Under the pieces are notes generated by a model. It was not told where the DNA came from, searched no databases, and was given only the letters and a program-made list of their open reading frames with translations. A program made the position numbers and the translations under genes. Shown in pieces: positions 12,146 to 23,589 of a stretch of DNA of 64,000 nucleotides (its first letter is position 1; every line of letters begins with the position of its first letter). The DNA is taken from contig CM039124.1 in NCBI GenBank assembly GCA_022036555.1, positions 49,232,785 to 49,296,784 on the forward strand, given 5' to 3'. The DNA comes from Microstegium vimineum (lineage: Eukaryota; Streptophyta; Magnoliopsida; Poales; Poaceae).

Positions 12146-13739
12146 TGAAAGGGTCAAGATGCCCAAGAGGGGGGGGGGGGTGAATTGGGCTCTTTTAAAT
12201 TTCTAATAATAATTAAAACCTATCAAGAGCCAATTAACCCCCTAGTGCTTTCCCAAGTGTGTCCTAGCTAAACAAGCAAGACAAGGCAATGAAAGCGGTA
12301 AAGCCCTATGCAATTCTACTTAAGCAACAAGAAAATAATGAGGAAAGTAATGCTTAAGAGTAAATGCAATAAGTAAGGAGTAGGGGCAAAGGAAATTGAC
12401 ACGACGACGTTTTGCCGAGGTATCGAGGAGTCGACACTCCCCCCCTAGTCCTCGTTGGAGCACCCGCGCAAGGGTGTCGCTCCCCCTTAGTCCGCGCAAG
12501 GACTAAGTGCTCTCTATGGGCTGATTCTTCGCCACTCCGGCTCGGTGAATCGCCCACAACCGATCACAATCGAACTTGGGTCATCCACAAGGAACACCAC
12601 CGAATGATCACCAAGCAAACCTCCGCGAAACCGTCTAGGTGATGTCGATCACCAAGAGTAACAAGCACTAACTCTCACTTGACCAAGGCTAGTCTAGTGA
12701 TTGAATGGATGCACACTTGCTAACTCTAAGTAACTAGTGAGAATCAACACATGGAATTGCAATTCATACTCTCACTAGGGCTCGTGCACTTCTTGCATTC
12801 TCACAAGGCAATCTCAGCAATTGAAATGGGCAAGAGTGATGACTTGGGGCTGATGGGGAGGTATAAATACCCCCCAAGAAAACCCCTAGCCGTTAGAGGC
12901 AAACCAGGCCTCTCTGCGTCACTCCGGATGCACACAACAGGGGGGGATCCGGACCATAGCATATGCGTCCGGACCCCCTTCTCTCTCTGATCTCAGCACT
13001 AAATGTCAGGTGGTCCGGACGCTGAACATGGTCCGGACGCAGGAAACCAGACAGCGTCCGGATCACATTACCCTTACTGTAACTCTCTGTGAGGGGTCTG
13101 GACGCAGTTAATGGTCCGGACTCCCCAAACCGGACAACGTCCAAATCACAGGGACCTTACTGGATCTCTCTGTGTGGGGTCCGGACGCAACCAATGGTCT
13201 GGACCCTGCATTGTTCACAGCGTCCGGTCGCTCTGGCAAAACAGAGCTAACCCTAGGGATCCGGACGCATATCCAATGGTCCGGACCCTGGGTTTCACTA
13301 GCGTCCGGATCACTTTCCTTCACCTAAACAGCACACTTCCAACATGGAAGTTGCTCTATTTGGTTCAAGGACTTTTTCTAAAGTTTCCTAGTGCTAGTTT
13401 GACAAGTGTGCATCACACCTAAACACATAGCCTCTCCTAGGTCAAGCTACTAGATAGAACCCCTCTTAATAGTACGGTCAAAGGAAAAATAAAGGAGCTA
13501 AACTACTCTAAGTGTCTCTCAACTCCAATGACACTTAGACCTAGTCTAATCTTCAACTTTGTCGTCAATCCTTTGAAAACCGAAACGATTCCAATAACGG
13601 GGCACATATACCATGATTGTCCAATAAACCATCCATTACCATGACCTAACTTTCTTATTGCCTCTGCAAAACACACGTTAGTCATAGTAATCTTGCATTG
13701 TCGTTAATCACCGAAACTCTAGGGGCCTAGATGCTTTCA
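12146..13739 (-). repeat. 3' LTR of the Copia element (complete, 1,594 bp)
   Basis: Begins (minus strand) TGAAAGCATCTAGGCCCC just after the polypurine tract and ends CTTGACCCTTTCA. Its first ~495 bases align with the truncated 5' LTR with about 13 substitutions and one indel counted by eye. It holds a cluster of about eleven TCCGGA-type palindromes between 12920 and 13310 and a 12-base G run at 12169-12180. Confidence 0.9.
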
Positions 13740-14184
13740 ATCTCCCCCTTTTTGGTGATTGACGACAATACGCCATAGAGTATGAAAAGAGAGTTTTATT
13801 TTGGGTTTTCAAGTGACTTGGATTATATAGGCATGGGTTAGTGAATATGAAAGAATAATACATGCTTAAATAATCCAAGCCACAACATGTACCAAGGATA
13901 TGAATTAAAAGCAAGTACAAGAGATATGCTTAACACAGGTATATATCAAAGTAAAGCGCGGAAGTATATCAAGGGCCAAAATCATGTGACAAAATATATA
14001 AGAGTGAACCACAATGTCACAAGCAAGTGTATCATCACACAAAAGCAACTGTATGCGATAGGGTAAACATGATGCATGAGTATGAGAGTAGTAAGCACAT
14101 CAAAAGAACCAAGTCTCACTCTCAACTCCCCTATCACTAGCATACTCTCACTATCCCTCCCATTTGGCGAAAAAGCACCAAAAA

Positions 14185-15705
14185 CTAAGCGTTGAGCGCA
14201 TGAGGAGTAGTCGGGTCACTAGCACGAGCGCGGAAGTCGAACTGGTCGTAGTCTGGACTGGAGTCGCTGTCGTTGCTCTGACCCGCTGTATCTGGAGCTG
14301 GAGAGGTAGCTGTCACAGGAGCAGTGGCCGCTGAAGTAGAAGTTGGAGCATCGACCACTGACTCTGCTGGTGCATCTGACGGCTGAGTATCCGGAACCAC
14401 TAACTCTGGCTGTGCCTGTACCGGTGCCTCTGAAGTAGGCAAGTCTGCAGCTGAAGTTGGCACTGAGGGAGCATCCTCTGACTCGGGAGCAGGAGCTGTA
14501 GCTGGTGTCTCTGACACTAAGGTCTGAACGGCCTGTCCCTGGGGCTCATCAACCACTGGAGTCACGTCGGGCTGGACCTCTGGAGAAGTAGTAGCTGGAG
14601 CAGGTGGTTCCTGAGGAGCTAGCTCGGACGAGGCCACGGAAGAGGGGAAGGTGCCACCTATCGGTGGTGCGGGCTCCGGCGGAGAGGGCTGGTAGTCGGT
14701 GGGACTAGCAAGGCCGGTGAGGACACTGTAGCTAGCCGAGAAGTCACGAGCAGGAGTACCAAGCCCGACATACGCTAGTAAGGTGTGAACCCGGTAGTGA
14801 TCGGTGAAAACTGCGTCGTCTGCCCCACAGTGTCAAACCACTGGCTGATCTGTCGAACTGGGGACTGAAACGACCCTGGAGGAGTCCCACTCTGCTGTCC
14901 ACCAGAGGACTGTGTAGCTGGAGGGGGAGTCACTAGCCGAGTCAGCACTGGAATAGCTAATCGACACATGTATAGCGAAGTAGGAACTGTCGGCGCTGTG
15001 AAGTACGAGGAAGACTGTGCCGGGTGCTGAACATAGTAGGACAAGCCAGGCGGAGGTGGCTGCGGTGAAAGCCCTGGGCGTTGTCCAAGCTGAGGCTGAG
15101 CTGAGGGACCCGCAAACTGTCCAAACGGAGGGGGACCCTGACTCAACTGAAATTGTCGTGGTCACTGAAGGAAGGGGGAGGAGGAGCTCGAGTCTGCTGC
15201 AAGATATATCCCATGAACTCGAAGGTCATCGCCTGACTAGCAAGCAGCTGCTCCTGGAACTGGTCCTGCCTAGCCTGAACCTGACTCATCATGGCAACCA
15301 TCTGACTCTGGGACGCATCGAGCCTGTCCAGAACACGAAGGAGGGTGGGGTCAGTCTGAGCTGGAGGAGGAGCTGCACTGGAGGGGCCGGCCTCTGTGTC
15401 GTGAGCTACAACAGGTACACGAGGACGAAGTGGACGATAGTCGTCGTCGCTGTCAGAGGGGATCGGCTCAGTGCCCTGGCCCAGATCCTCCTGTCGGTAA
15501 AGTGCCTCAAGCTCTGCCTGTGCAACTGTGCGCATGTCCTCATCCTAAGCATCAATCTCGGCCACCTTCTGGGCCGGGACTCCCTGACGAATCACCTGCA
15601 GAGCACGGTTGCCGCGGCGACCATCAACCACTGCACTCATCATGTAGATCGGAAACTCTAAAGAAGAGTGCTCAAGCTCACTAGCAATCCCTGGCACTGA
15701 GACTC
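14185..15705 (-). pseudogene. Copia env-like ORF, C-terminal segment
   Basis: Minus-strand reading segments at 15545-15733, 15143-15535, 14775-15146 and 14185-14637 are acidic, then Gln/Pro-rich, then Pro/Ala/Thr-rich. They include the lineage-typical stretch around YMMSAVVDGRRGNRALQVIR. In-frame stops and frameshifts separate the segments, so the ORF is not translatable as one protein. The low-complexity, Thr/Pro-rich tail is usual for this class of ORF, whose function is unproven. Confidence 0.75.
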
Positions 15706-16519
15706 TATTGACGCCGTTTTTTGTACGGGTCAATATTAAACTAAGTGTATTGATCGGTAAAGGGATTCCTCATCGGCATCAAGGGGCTATCGTTTTCATT
15801 ACCGATGGAAGCAGAAGAATTCACCGATGGTAGATGTGATAGAAGAAACGCCGAGGGAGAAAAGGAAAGACATTTGCCGATGAAAGTAGAAGAATATTGC
15901 CGATAAGAGGGTATTACTAATGGACAAAGGATGTGGTTGACGTCAGCAGAAAGCTGCCGATGGCAATAAGAGGAAGGTTGCAGATTGGAAAGAATCTGCC
16001 GATGGAAAGTTTCATCGTAAAGAAAACAAATAAGGAAACTGGTGATTTTATACCAGTATTATTGTCATTGTTTGAGTCCGGCTCTTGTACGAGTCATTTT
16101 TATTTCCTTAAAAATAGGAGTTCTGTTTAGGTATGAGTCGTGTCTGTTTGCAACTCCTGTTACCGGAGTATAAATATGTACTCAGGGGCGATGTAACACG
16201 GAGACATACAATCAATCAAATACATCTATTATTTTTCATCTACTTTTCAAGCATCTACTTTTTCGCATTAGCTATATTTTATCTACGAGTTCTTACGATC
16301 TCGACGGGCTGCATCTACAAGATCTCCGTCTATCTCGCGAGTTCCGCTTTTTGAACAATTTGAGCTTTGACATCCGGGCGCATCGCTGTTGTCTCGTTCA
16401 TCGTTGTTCTAGTTATCGTCCTTGTCGATTAACTGGTCAAATCGACTGGCACACCTTTGGATATCGAGTTCGGGTATAAGCCCGAGGTGTTCGCAGATCA
16501 GACGCTTTTTGTGTCAATA
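15706..16519. mobile_element. 814-bp insertion with TATTGAC termini (solo LTR or TIR element, unclassified)
   Basis: The env-like ORF is interrupted by a segment starting TATTGACGC and ending GTGTCAATA, so the termini are inverted. It is flanked by the direct repeat GACTC (15701-15705 and 16520-16524; the match can be read as 5 or 6 bases). It contains a tataaatat box at about 16170 and a following R-like region (gatgtaacacggagacat), which suggests a solo LTR, yet the ends are not TG..CA. No coding content. Confidence 0.65.
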
Positions 16520-16524
16520 GACTC

Positions 16525-17514
16525 GAAGAGTCATGGCAAGCAAAGAACAAATCCAGTGCCCGTAGGGAAGCTGCCTCCTAGAAACCAGACCATCTACTAT
16601 GGTATCCTCCATCTCACACAGAAGAAAATCGGCGATGTCAAAAGGTGTCTGAGTAGCTATAGCTGCAAGGAGGTACTGCTGGAGGTTCGTGAGTGCGTCA
16701 CGGTACCCGGTGCGGGGAAGAAGAGTGTGCCTCATCACGTCGTTAACGAGACGAACGTGAGGGTGCAACTCACCAGGAGACCGACTGCTACCGGGACCGA
16801 AAGGAGGACGGAAACAAGGAGCGACCAAGTCCGAGTCGGGTGTGGTGCCTCCAACTGATCTGCGGAGGGGTCAATATCTCCAAAACACTACATGTGAAGT
16901 CTCAAAAGAGCCTCTGTCAGGTGAAACCGAGCCCTGAGATCTGTCAAGTAGGTCCTGTGGCGCTCGCCTCTGAAGGTATATTGGAAGTAGGCGTGGTCTG
17001 GGTCGATCCAAAGAGACGCGTAGAACTTCCGGACCCAGTACTCGACGTAGGTCCCCGAGCGGCCTAGGAGGTCTACCAGCCCGAGAAGGTACGTGAGTAG
17101 AGGTCGAAGCACCTCTCCACCAGTCTGCACGATGTGCTCAAGAGGGCACACACGGTGGGGTCGCAGCTGAATCCTCATGGTGATAGCTGCATCATAGAAG
17201 TCCTGGTGGCAAGGGTGCCACCAACCTGGAGAAGCGTCCGGGTGACGCTGAACTGGACACCAATCCTCAAGAGGCACAAACTGGAGCTCAAACACCTGCT
17301 GTGTAGTAGCCAAACTAAGGTCAACATGGACATGCATCACTGGGGGCCCGACCATGGACGGTGGTGGAGCTGGAGCTGGAGCAGCTCTGGGGACTCTGGC
17401 ACCCCGGCGAGGACCCTCGGGGCGAGGAGCTACCTCGACGCGCGTACAGGTGGAGGGTCTGTGCGGAGGAGTCTGCTGAGCTGGCTCTGCTATCTCTGCT
17501 GCCTCTGGAGCTGT
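16525..17514 (-). pseudogene. Copia env-like ORF, middle segment (conserved domain)
   Basis: Two minus-strand segments (16888-17514 and 16525-16828), separated by a frame break, encode the most conserved part of the Opie/SIRE post-pol ORF. It includes FYASLWIDPDHAYFQYTFRG, then MRHTLLPRTGYRDALTNLQ and EMEDTIVDGL..RRQLPYGHWIC. Upstream residues are Pro/Arg-rich. It directly abuts the solo LTR at its upstream end and the 814-bp insert at its downstream end. Both flanks rejoin the same ORF when the inserts are subtracted. Confidence 0.8.
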
Positions 17515-17519
17515 ACCTG

Positions 17520-20500
17520 TGTAACACCCTAAATTTTGCATTTTTCCAAATAGTTTAAAAGTAATTTGAATTGCATTTTATGTGGGCATTAAAACATAGG
17601 GGAATTAACTAAAGATTTCATAAAATAAAAATGACCATCATACTAGAAACCTTGTTGTTGCATACATGCTGGTGCATAAGATTTTTGTATTGCTCTTTCA
17701 TTTTCAAACTGGAAATTCATTTGGTTTTTGAAATTGGTTTGAATGTTTGAAAATCGAAAATTGGAAAACACTTTCTCTCTTTCTCTCTCTCTCTCTCCCT
17801 CAATGCAATCTGGCCGCAGGCTTGCTTTTCCCAGCCCACTCCCCTTTCCCTCTTTCTCTCTGTTGGGCTTGCAGATCCCGCAGGCCGGCCCATCCCACAC
17901 GGGCCGACACGCCTCCCTCCCTGCCTGACACGCCGGCCCGCACGCTCAGCCCTCTCCCTCTCTCTCTCGGCGCTGACAAGGGGACCCCACCAGTCAGCTC
18001 CTTCCCCTCCCCTTTCCTTTCCCTCTCTTCCTCTTTCCCTGTTCGCCCGTGCCGATGAACTTCTGGGTCGGACGCGTTTCGGAGTAGGAGATCCTCCCTT
18101 CCCTTGCCCACGCGATCCCGTGTCGAGCAAGCCGCACCGCCCACCGTCCGCCTTCCTTTCTCTTCCTCCCCCTCTTCTTTCCTTTCCCGGCCGCCGCCCT
18201 TTCCTTGCGGCCGAGGCCAAATCCGTGTCGAATCCTCCCCCTTCCTTCTCTGTGGAGCGCCCCAGGGCTATTTAAGCCGCACCCGACACCCTACCGCCCT
18301 CACCGTGCCCCTTAGAACGCCCTCGGAGCCTCACAGAACACCCAACGCCGCCGCGACCTTGTCCACCGCCGCCGCCATCGATTCCGCTACTGCCAAGCTT
18401 CTCCACTCCGTTTGAACCTCGCAACAGTCTCGCGTCGTGGTAAGGAAGCTCCCCGATGCTCCGTAGTCACCTTTCATCCCTCCCCTATCTCTGCGCGCGA
18501 TCACCGACGACACCGAGCTGCTGGACTGTGTGAGCACCGCATCCCCGCGCATAATCGAGTCAACCAGCACAGTAGATGGCTTCGTCGTTCTTCCCTCTCT
18601 CTCCCAGGCTTATTCGCGCAGAGAATGGCGCACTAAAATGCCTAATCGGGTCGCGCCGCCGCTCACCGGCAATGGCACCGCCGCGCCCTGCTCTATCCCG
18701 GCCAGGAGCGCCGCCCACCTCCCCCGATCTAATCTGGGTCGCTCGTTTCTAATCGGACGATCCACAGCGCCCCGTACCCCTTCGGCTGTCTCTTTTGCAA
18801 AACAGACCCCGCCTTTTTCTAAGTCTAAACCCGCAGTCCCATTGGCGTATTCCGAGTTCCCGTTTCCTCTGCTAAAAAACGTATTTCTTTTTCAGTTTGA
18901 TTTAATTCGAAAATAAAAAGAAAACCTTATTTACAGTTTTGCCACTCTATTTCAATTGCTCATAAATTGCTCATTTTAAATCCAAATCGATCCGTTCAAG
19001 TTGCGTTAGATCCGTATTTTCATGATCTATCCAGTAGTATAGATGTTATCTATGTTAATTACTTTTGAAAATCAAAGAAAATTATTTCTGCAATGCTTTA
19101 ATCTTGCTCTTTTCAAAATCCTGTTTATTTCATATCTTTTCCGTTATAGCTCCGCTTTTCGTGATTCAAGCGTCTTTGTGATCGTAGTGATACGTAGATT
19201 TGTTTTATAAACTTCTACTCTTGTTTTATTGTGATTGGTGTATTGTTCTAATCTATAGCCTTTGTTGCTTGTATGTATGCCTCTGTATGATTGCATGTGA
19301 TGTGGTGATCGAGTACAGACGGTGAGCAGTACGTGGGAGATCAAGAGTTTCTCTTTGAGCAGGATCAGCAGGAGCCCTTTGAGCAAGGCAAGTATTCATG
19401 GGATCATCCTTGTTGTCCTAATCACTTAAATCATTAATTCATGATTGCATGTGTTTCCTTGATATCCTATTTAGTCTTCACCATAGTTTTGTACCTTATA
19501 CCTTGTTACCTTGGGAACATATGCATTTGGGTAGATCAAGCTAGTGCTCTCGAGACGTAACCATGATCATGTAAACCTGACTAATGACTTATGCAACAAT
19601 GGTAAAATCTGCTTTTTAGCAACATGGATTAGGGTGAACTAGAGCACAGTTTTTTAGATGCTCTAGAACCTCCGTAAGCGATCACCCGGGATTTACAGTA
19701 CAACCATGGGGGCTATATGGCTCTGGCTTTAGTTCAGTATTAGGGTCACTCTCTCGTATGCGGCAGTTCACGAAAGTTGCCATTGACGAGCGGTTGCGGA
19801 GCGGCTGGAGTGGGGACCGCTGCGTGTGTGTACCATCCCGGGGCTCCTATATACCCCTTGCCCGTGGATCCGTACTGTCTGTGGTATGTCAGCGAACCCC
19901 TTTGAAAGACTTCATAGTGTTCCATGCCCGCTCACCTTGGTAGTGTTAAGGGAGTCATGATCCCGGGGCATTTGGGCAAACACGACTCATGGGTAAAGTG
20001 TACAACCTCTGCAGAGTGTTAACAACTGATATATTAGCCGTGCTCTCGGATACGAGCGACCTGGAATTCTTATGGAACAGAATGACTTTAATCTATCATT
20101 TACTGGTTTGCTATTCATTATTCATGTTTACTCGATCATATGGTTATTGGGCTGTTGTTTATATTGATGCTATCCTATGCTAAAATTGAGATAACTTAAA
20201 AGCTAATGCAGTTTAACCAGTGTCATACCTTTTTGAGCCTCATGAACCCCATGTTTACTTGTTGAGTATGAAAGTACTTACGTTTGTCTTCTTTCTTTTC
20301 AATACTTGGATAAAAATCTCGGATGGGTACCAGATTATCAGAATTATGAGGAGTACCCAGAGGACTTCTAGGTTTGGGGTCAACCAGTTGACGTCCCTGT
20401 GCTTTGGAGCTTCGCGAGAGTTATCTTATATTTCCGCTGTTTTGTAATAGACATTATTTAAATACTTGTTCGCTATGTAATAGACACTTGTGATGATACA

Positions 20501-20593
20501 ATTTTGATAATTTGTCGGCTTATGTGTGTGACTGATCTCTGGGCACACATAAGGTTATTGCATCCCGTTTTGTCTTTAAAACTGGGTGTGACA
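17520..20593 (+). mobile_element. Solo LTR of a long-LTR retrotransposon (3,074 bp)
   Basis: Starts TGTAACACCC and ends GGGTGTGACA, an imperfect inverted pair with canonical TG..CA ends. It is flanked by the perfect 5-bp duplication ACCTG (17515-17519 and 20594-20598) inside the env-like ORF. There is no gag-pol or second LTR, so it is a solo LTR left by recombination. A TATA-like tatttaag at 18269 on the plus strand sits downstream of a CT-rich, GC-rich stretch, suggesting a plus-oriented promoter. Length and ends resemble long-LTR Gypsy chromoviruses of grasses (Tekay/Del-like); this family call is inference. Confidence 0.85.
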
Positions 20594-20598
20594 ACCTG

Positions 20599-20907
20599 GA
20601 GCCTGAGAAGCCTCAACTGCCTCTGGGGGAGCCTCTGCTGCCTGTGTCTGAGGTGCTCGGCGGCTGAGGAGACTCGAGAAGACGGAGGGCGAGAGCCAAT
20701 CCGAAGTGAGGCACCACTCTCGGCCCTGTCTGCTGCCTCTACCACTGCTATCGCTGCTAGAGCGTCTCTGTCCAGAAGCTTCTGCTTTTTGCCTGGAACC
20801 TTCGCCTTGGCCTTCCCCTTCTGCTGAGTGGTGAGAGGGGGACGGCGAGGCGGCTGATTGTCACCGGGACCACCACCAACATTCTTGCATCGAGCCATAT
20901 CGACCAT
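20599..20907 (-). pseudogene. Copia env-like ORF, N-terminal segment
   Basis: Starts MARCKNVGGGPGDNQPPRRP (ATG at about 20898, with an earlier in-frame ATG at 20907), then Lys-rich KGKAKAKVPGKK. This is the characteristic start of the post-pol ORF of Opie/SIRE-type elements. It is cut by the solo LTR and resumes at 17514. Confidence 0.8.
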
Positions 20908-22429
20908 TCAATCAATCAGAAAGGGGCCCTAATGCCACTGCCACTGAGTACCAACTGTGAAACCCCTGACACACTGAGTCACTGCTGCTGACACTGCCGA
21001 GAGGTCGGCAATGCCATTGACACGCTCTAGAGGCTTTGCCTCAATCCATACTCGCGGGCTTTGCCCCGAGTTCTCTGTCACTGCCACGGACCCGACTGTC
21101 ATAAGATAGAATAGATAGGAAGTATATAAGCATATTATATAATATAGGGGTGCGAAAAGCCTAACAGAAGCAAGCATTGTAGAACTCGGGGTAAGAATGA
21201 AGGACTGTCGGCTACCTCAGGTAAGAAGCGCTTCAATCCAATGCAAAACGAGCCACGGACAGAGGACACCACGAAGAGGGAATCAACGATGGCCAAAGCG
21301 CGCTCGTCAATTCAACAAGAAAGCCCTAGCGTTGATTTTGGGAAAAAACAGAGAACCCTAGGGGGGTCTAGGGTTCAGGGAGGAACACGAAGGGAGGGGG
21401 GATTCTGCTTGACTGAGAGGGGAGCAGAGCAGGGTAGTGCGCAACCGGAGCAAGGGCGCGCGGCACGCCGAGGGCCGAGCGATGGGGGGAAGGTGGAGCG
21501 CGCGGACCAGCGGGACGGGGCCGGCGGCGAGACACGACAACGACGAGGTGGGCTCGCAACGCGAATGGCGCGAGCGGCAGCGGTTGGCGATGTACGGACT
21601 CGGGTGAGGAACAAAACAACGAGGAGACAGAAGAGGTGAGCACGAAGGGGTAACTGCACAAATTATCCGGACTCCGGACGCATAAATTTGTCCGGACCCG
21701 CGGCACCGGACTCTAGGGGGTCCAAAATAGAGCAACATGCCCTCTGTGCGAGGAACAATAGCGACCGAAGTACTGTGCGAGGAAGGAGCACAGAAAGAAG
21801 GACTGACCGGACGCAAATTCAATGGTCCGGACGACTGAAAACACGCGTCCGGACCTAGCGTCCAGATCAGAGACAAGAGAACAGAAGAGGATCCGGTCGC
21901 AAACAATGGTCCGGATCAGAGACAAAAGAGCGTTCGGACCTTGATCCGAAGCCCAAAATGCACTGAATTGTTCCTATCTCTCCCTTGCTCTCTCCCATAA
22001 CCATGTCCAACACTACAGAGATCAGAGAAAACACATGTTGGTCATGGAATAAGAACCATCACTCAAACCCTCAAGGTTTTCAAATAGTTAGGCTTTGGCT
22101 TAGTTGTTTTTAAAAAAAGGAAATAAAAGAGGGCGAGGAACATCGTACGACCATTAGTAGGGGTATAGTTACAACTTGAGCATGGAATGCTCCCCTAAAA
22201 TGGACGAACGCAGAGGATGCTCAAACTTAACCGAAAAAGAACGAGCAAACAACAAACATGCATATGCAATGCAATACTTGAATCTGAATCTAGTTGCTTG
22301 TCAAGTTTAAACCGCGATTAAGCTTCTTCACATGCTTTGGGGCGGTTATCCTAACCGCGTTAGACAAGCCTATGTGCACGTACATAATTTAAACATGAAT
22401 GCAAGGTACCAACACAAGATCATCTTTTA
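20908..22429 (-). other. Copia spacer between pol remnant and env-like ORF
   Basis: No conserved protein is seen. The 21650-21960 part carries several gtccggac palindromes like those in the LTR, so it may include an LTR-derived or related sequence. The GC-rich 21360-21660 part has long antisense reading frames of low complexity that look accidental. Confidence 0.5.
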
Positions 22430-22632
22430 GTGAAGTTACTGAGATCAAGCACATTTAGTTCACTTCTCAACCTACAAAAGGTTACTTCATCAAGAGGTTT
22501 TGTGAAGATATCCGCCAATTGATCTTCACTTCTTACACCAACTGGGAGATATCTTTCTTTGAAACATGATCCCTTAGAAAGTGATGACGGATATCGATGT
22601 GCTTGGTGCGGGAGTATTGAACCGAATATCTC
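22430..22632 (-). pseudogene. Copia pol remnant: RNase H C-terminus
   Basis: Minus-strand frames encode SRTKHIDIRHHFLRDH and, after a frame break, EDQLADIFTKPLDE..F, the conserved end of Ty1-copia RNase H. It is joined directly to mid-LTR sequence at about 22633, which marks the deletion breakpoint that removed the rest of the 5' LTR and almost all of gag-pol. Confidence 0.9.
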
Positions 22633-23128
22633 ATAGCTAACCCTAGGATCCGGACGCATATCCAATGGTCCGGACCCTGGGTTTCACTAGCGTCCAGATC
22701 ACTTTCCTTCACCCAAACAGCACACTTCCAATATGGAAGTTGCTCTATTTGGTTCAAGGACGTTTTCTAAAGCTTCCTAGTGCTAGTTTGACAAGTGTGT
22801 ATCACACCTAAACACATAGCCTCTCCTAGGTCAAGCTACTAGATAGAACTCCTCTTAATAGTACGGTCAAAGGAAAAATAAAGGAGCTAAACTACTCTAA
22901 GTGTCTCTCAACTCCAATGACACTTAGACCTAGTCTAATCTTCAACTTTGTCGCCAATCCTTTGAAAACCGAAACGATTCCAATAACGGGGCACATATAC
23001 CATGATTGCCCAATCAACCATCCATTATCATGACCTAACTTTTTTATTGCCTCTGCAAAACACACGTTAGTCATAGTAATCTTGCATTGTCGTTAATCAC
23101 CAAAACTCTAGGGGCCTAGATGCTTTCA
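22633..23128 (-). repeat. Truncated 5' LTR of the Copia element
   Basis: Matches 13245-13739 of the complete LTR at roughly 97% by eye. The remaining ~1.1 kb of the LTR is missing. Confidence 0.9.
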
Positions 23129-23546
23129 GGTGGCGGCTCGAGCTCGGTCGGCGAGCTGCGGCGACGGCGGCGGCCTAGATCCGCGCTGAGGGCGGACGGC
23201 ACGCGCGGAGCTGCGAAGGCGGCGCTCGCGGGGCTAGCGTGCGCGTGGTGGGCGCGGCTCTCGCGGGGCCGCGGCGGCGCTCGGGACGGCGCGCGAGGCC
23301 GAGCGCGGAGAGCGGCGCAGGGCGGATCCGGCGGCTGCGGCGGCAGCCTGGATGGGCTCGGCGGGCCTGTCTAGGGTTTTTCTTTTTTTTTTTCTTTTTT
23401 CGAAACTATGTACCGTCGCGGGCATTCTAATGTGCCCGCTGCGGGTGAGGCCACGATTAACCGTGACCTTAGCATCGCAGCGGACGCGTTTGTCCACTGC
23501 GGTAAACCTAATCTGCCCGTGACGAAAAACTCTTTTTGGCGTAGTG
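23129..23546. other. Right part of the CACTA element with subterminal repeats
   Basis: After the Copia TSD, a CGG-rich stretch (23134-23370) is followed by copies of the cgctgcggtaaacc-type subterminal motif (23412-23520) and the right terminus. No translatable gene is supported. Confidence 0.6.
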
Positions 23547-23589
23547 ATTATTAGCTAAGTTAAAGGCTTATGTGCTGCTCACTTTGTCT

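Larger units (their letters stand above)
12146..23128 (-). mobile_element. SIRE/Maximus-type Ty1-copia retrotransposon with large internal deletion
   Basis: The element lies on the minus strand and is flanked by the 5-bp duplication GGTGG (12141-12145 and 23129-23133). Both outer ends are TGAAAG/CTTTCA. In transcription order it has a truncated 5' LTR (23128-22633), a remnant of the RNase H end of pol, a spacer, an env-like ORF in three pieces, a purine tract (aaaaagggggagat) and a full 3' LTR (13739-12146). PBS, gag, protease, integrase and most RT are gone. The env-like ORF after pol is the hallmark of the SIRE/Maximus (Opie-like) lineage. It is itself hit by two later insertions (15706-16519 and 17520-20593). 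Confidence 0.92.
11692..23546. mobile_element. Non-autonomous CACTA transposon (net ~0.87 kb) carrying nested insertions
   Basis: Left terminus is CACTACGTCAAAA. The right terminus reverse-complemented is CACTACGCCAAAA, a 13-bp TIR with one mismatch. The 3-bp target duplication ATT flanks both ends (11689-11691 and 23547-23549). Subterminal regions carry several direct and inverted copies of a gcccgctgcggtaaatc-type motif, as expected of CACTA transposase-binding arrays. The total length of 11,855 bp falls to about 867 bp when the nested Copia (12146-23128) and its duplicated target are removed. No transposase gene is present, so it is non-autonomous. The interior is GC-rich and may be captured host sequence. 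Confidence 0.92.

Noticed and set aside
17717..18220. 167-codon Arg/Gly-rich minus-strand frame
   Set aside because: Lies wholly inside the solo LTR, in a CT-rich tract; composition explains it.
21358..21906. Long minus-strand reading frame (182 codons)
   Set aside because: Low-complexity translation of GC-rich Copia spacer; no conserved motif, and the shadow frames are equally long.
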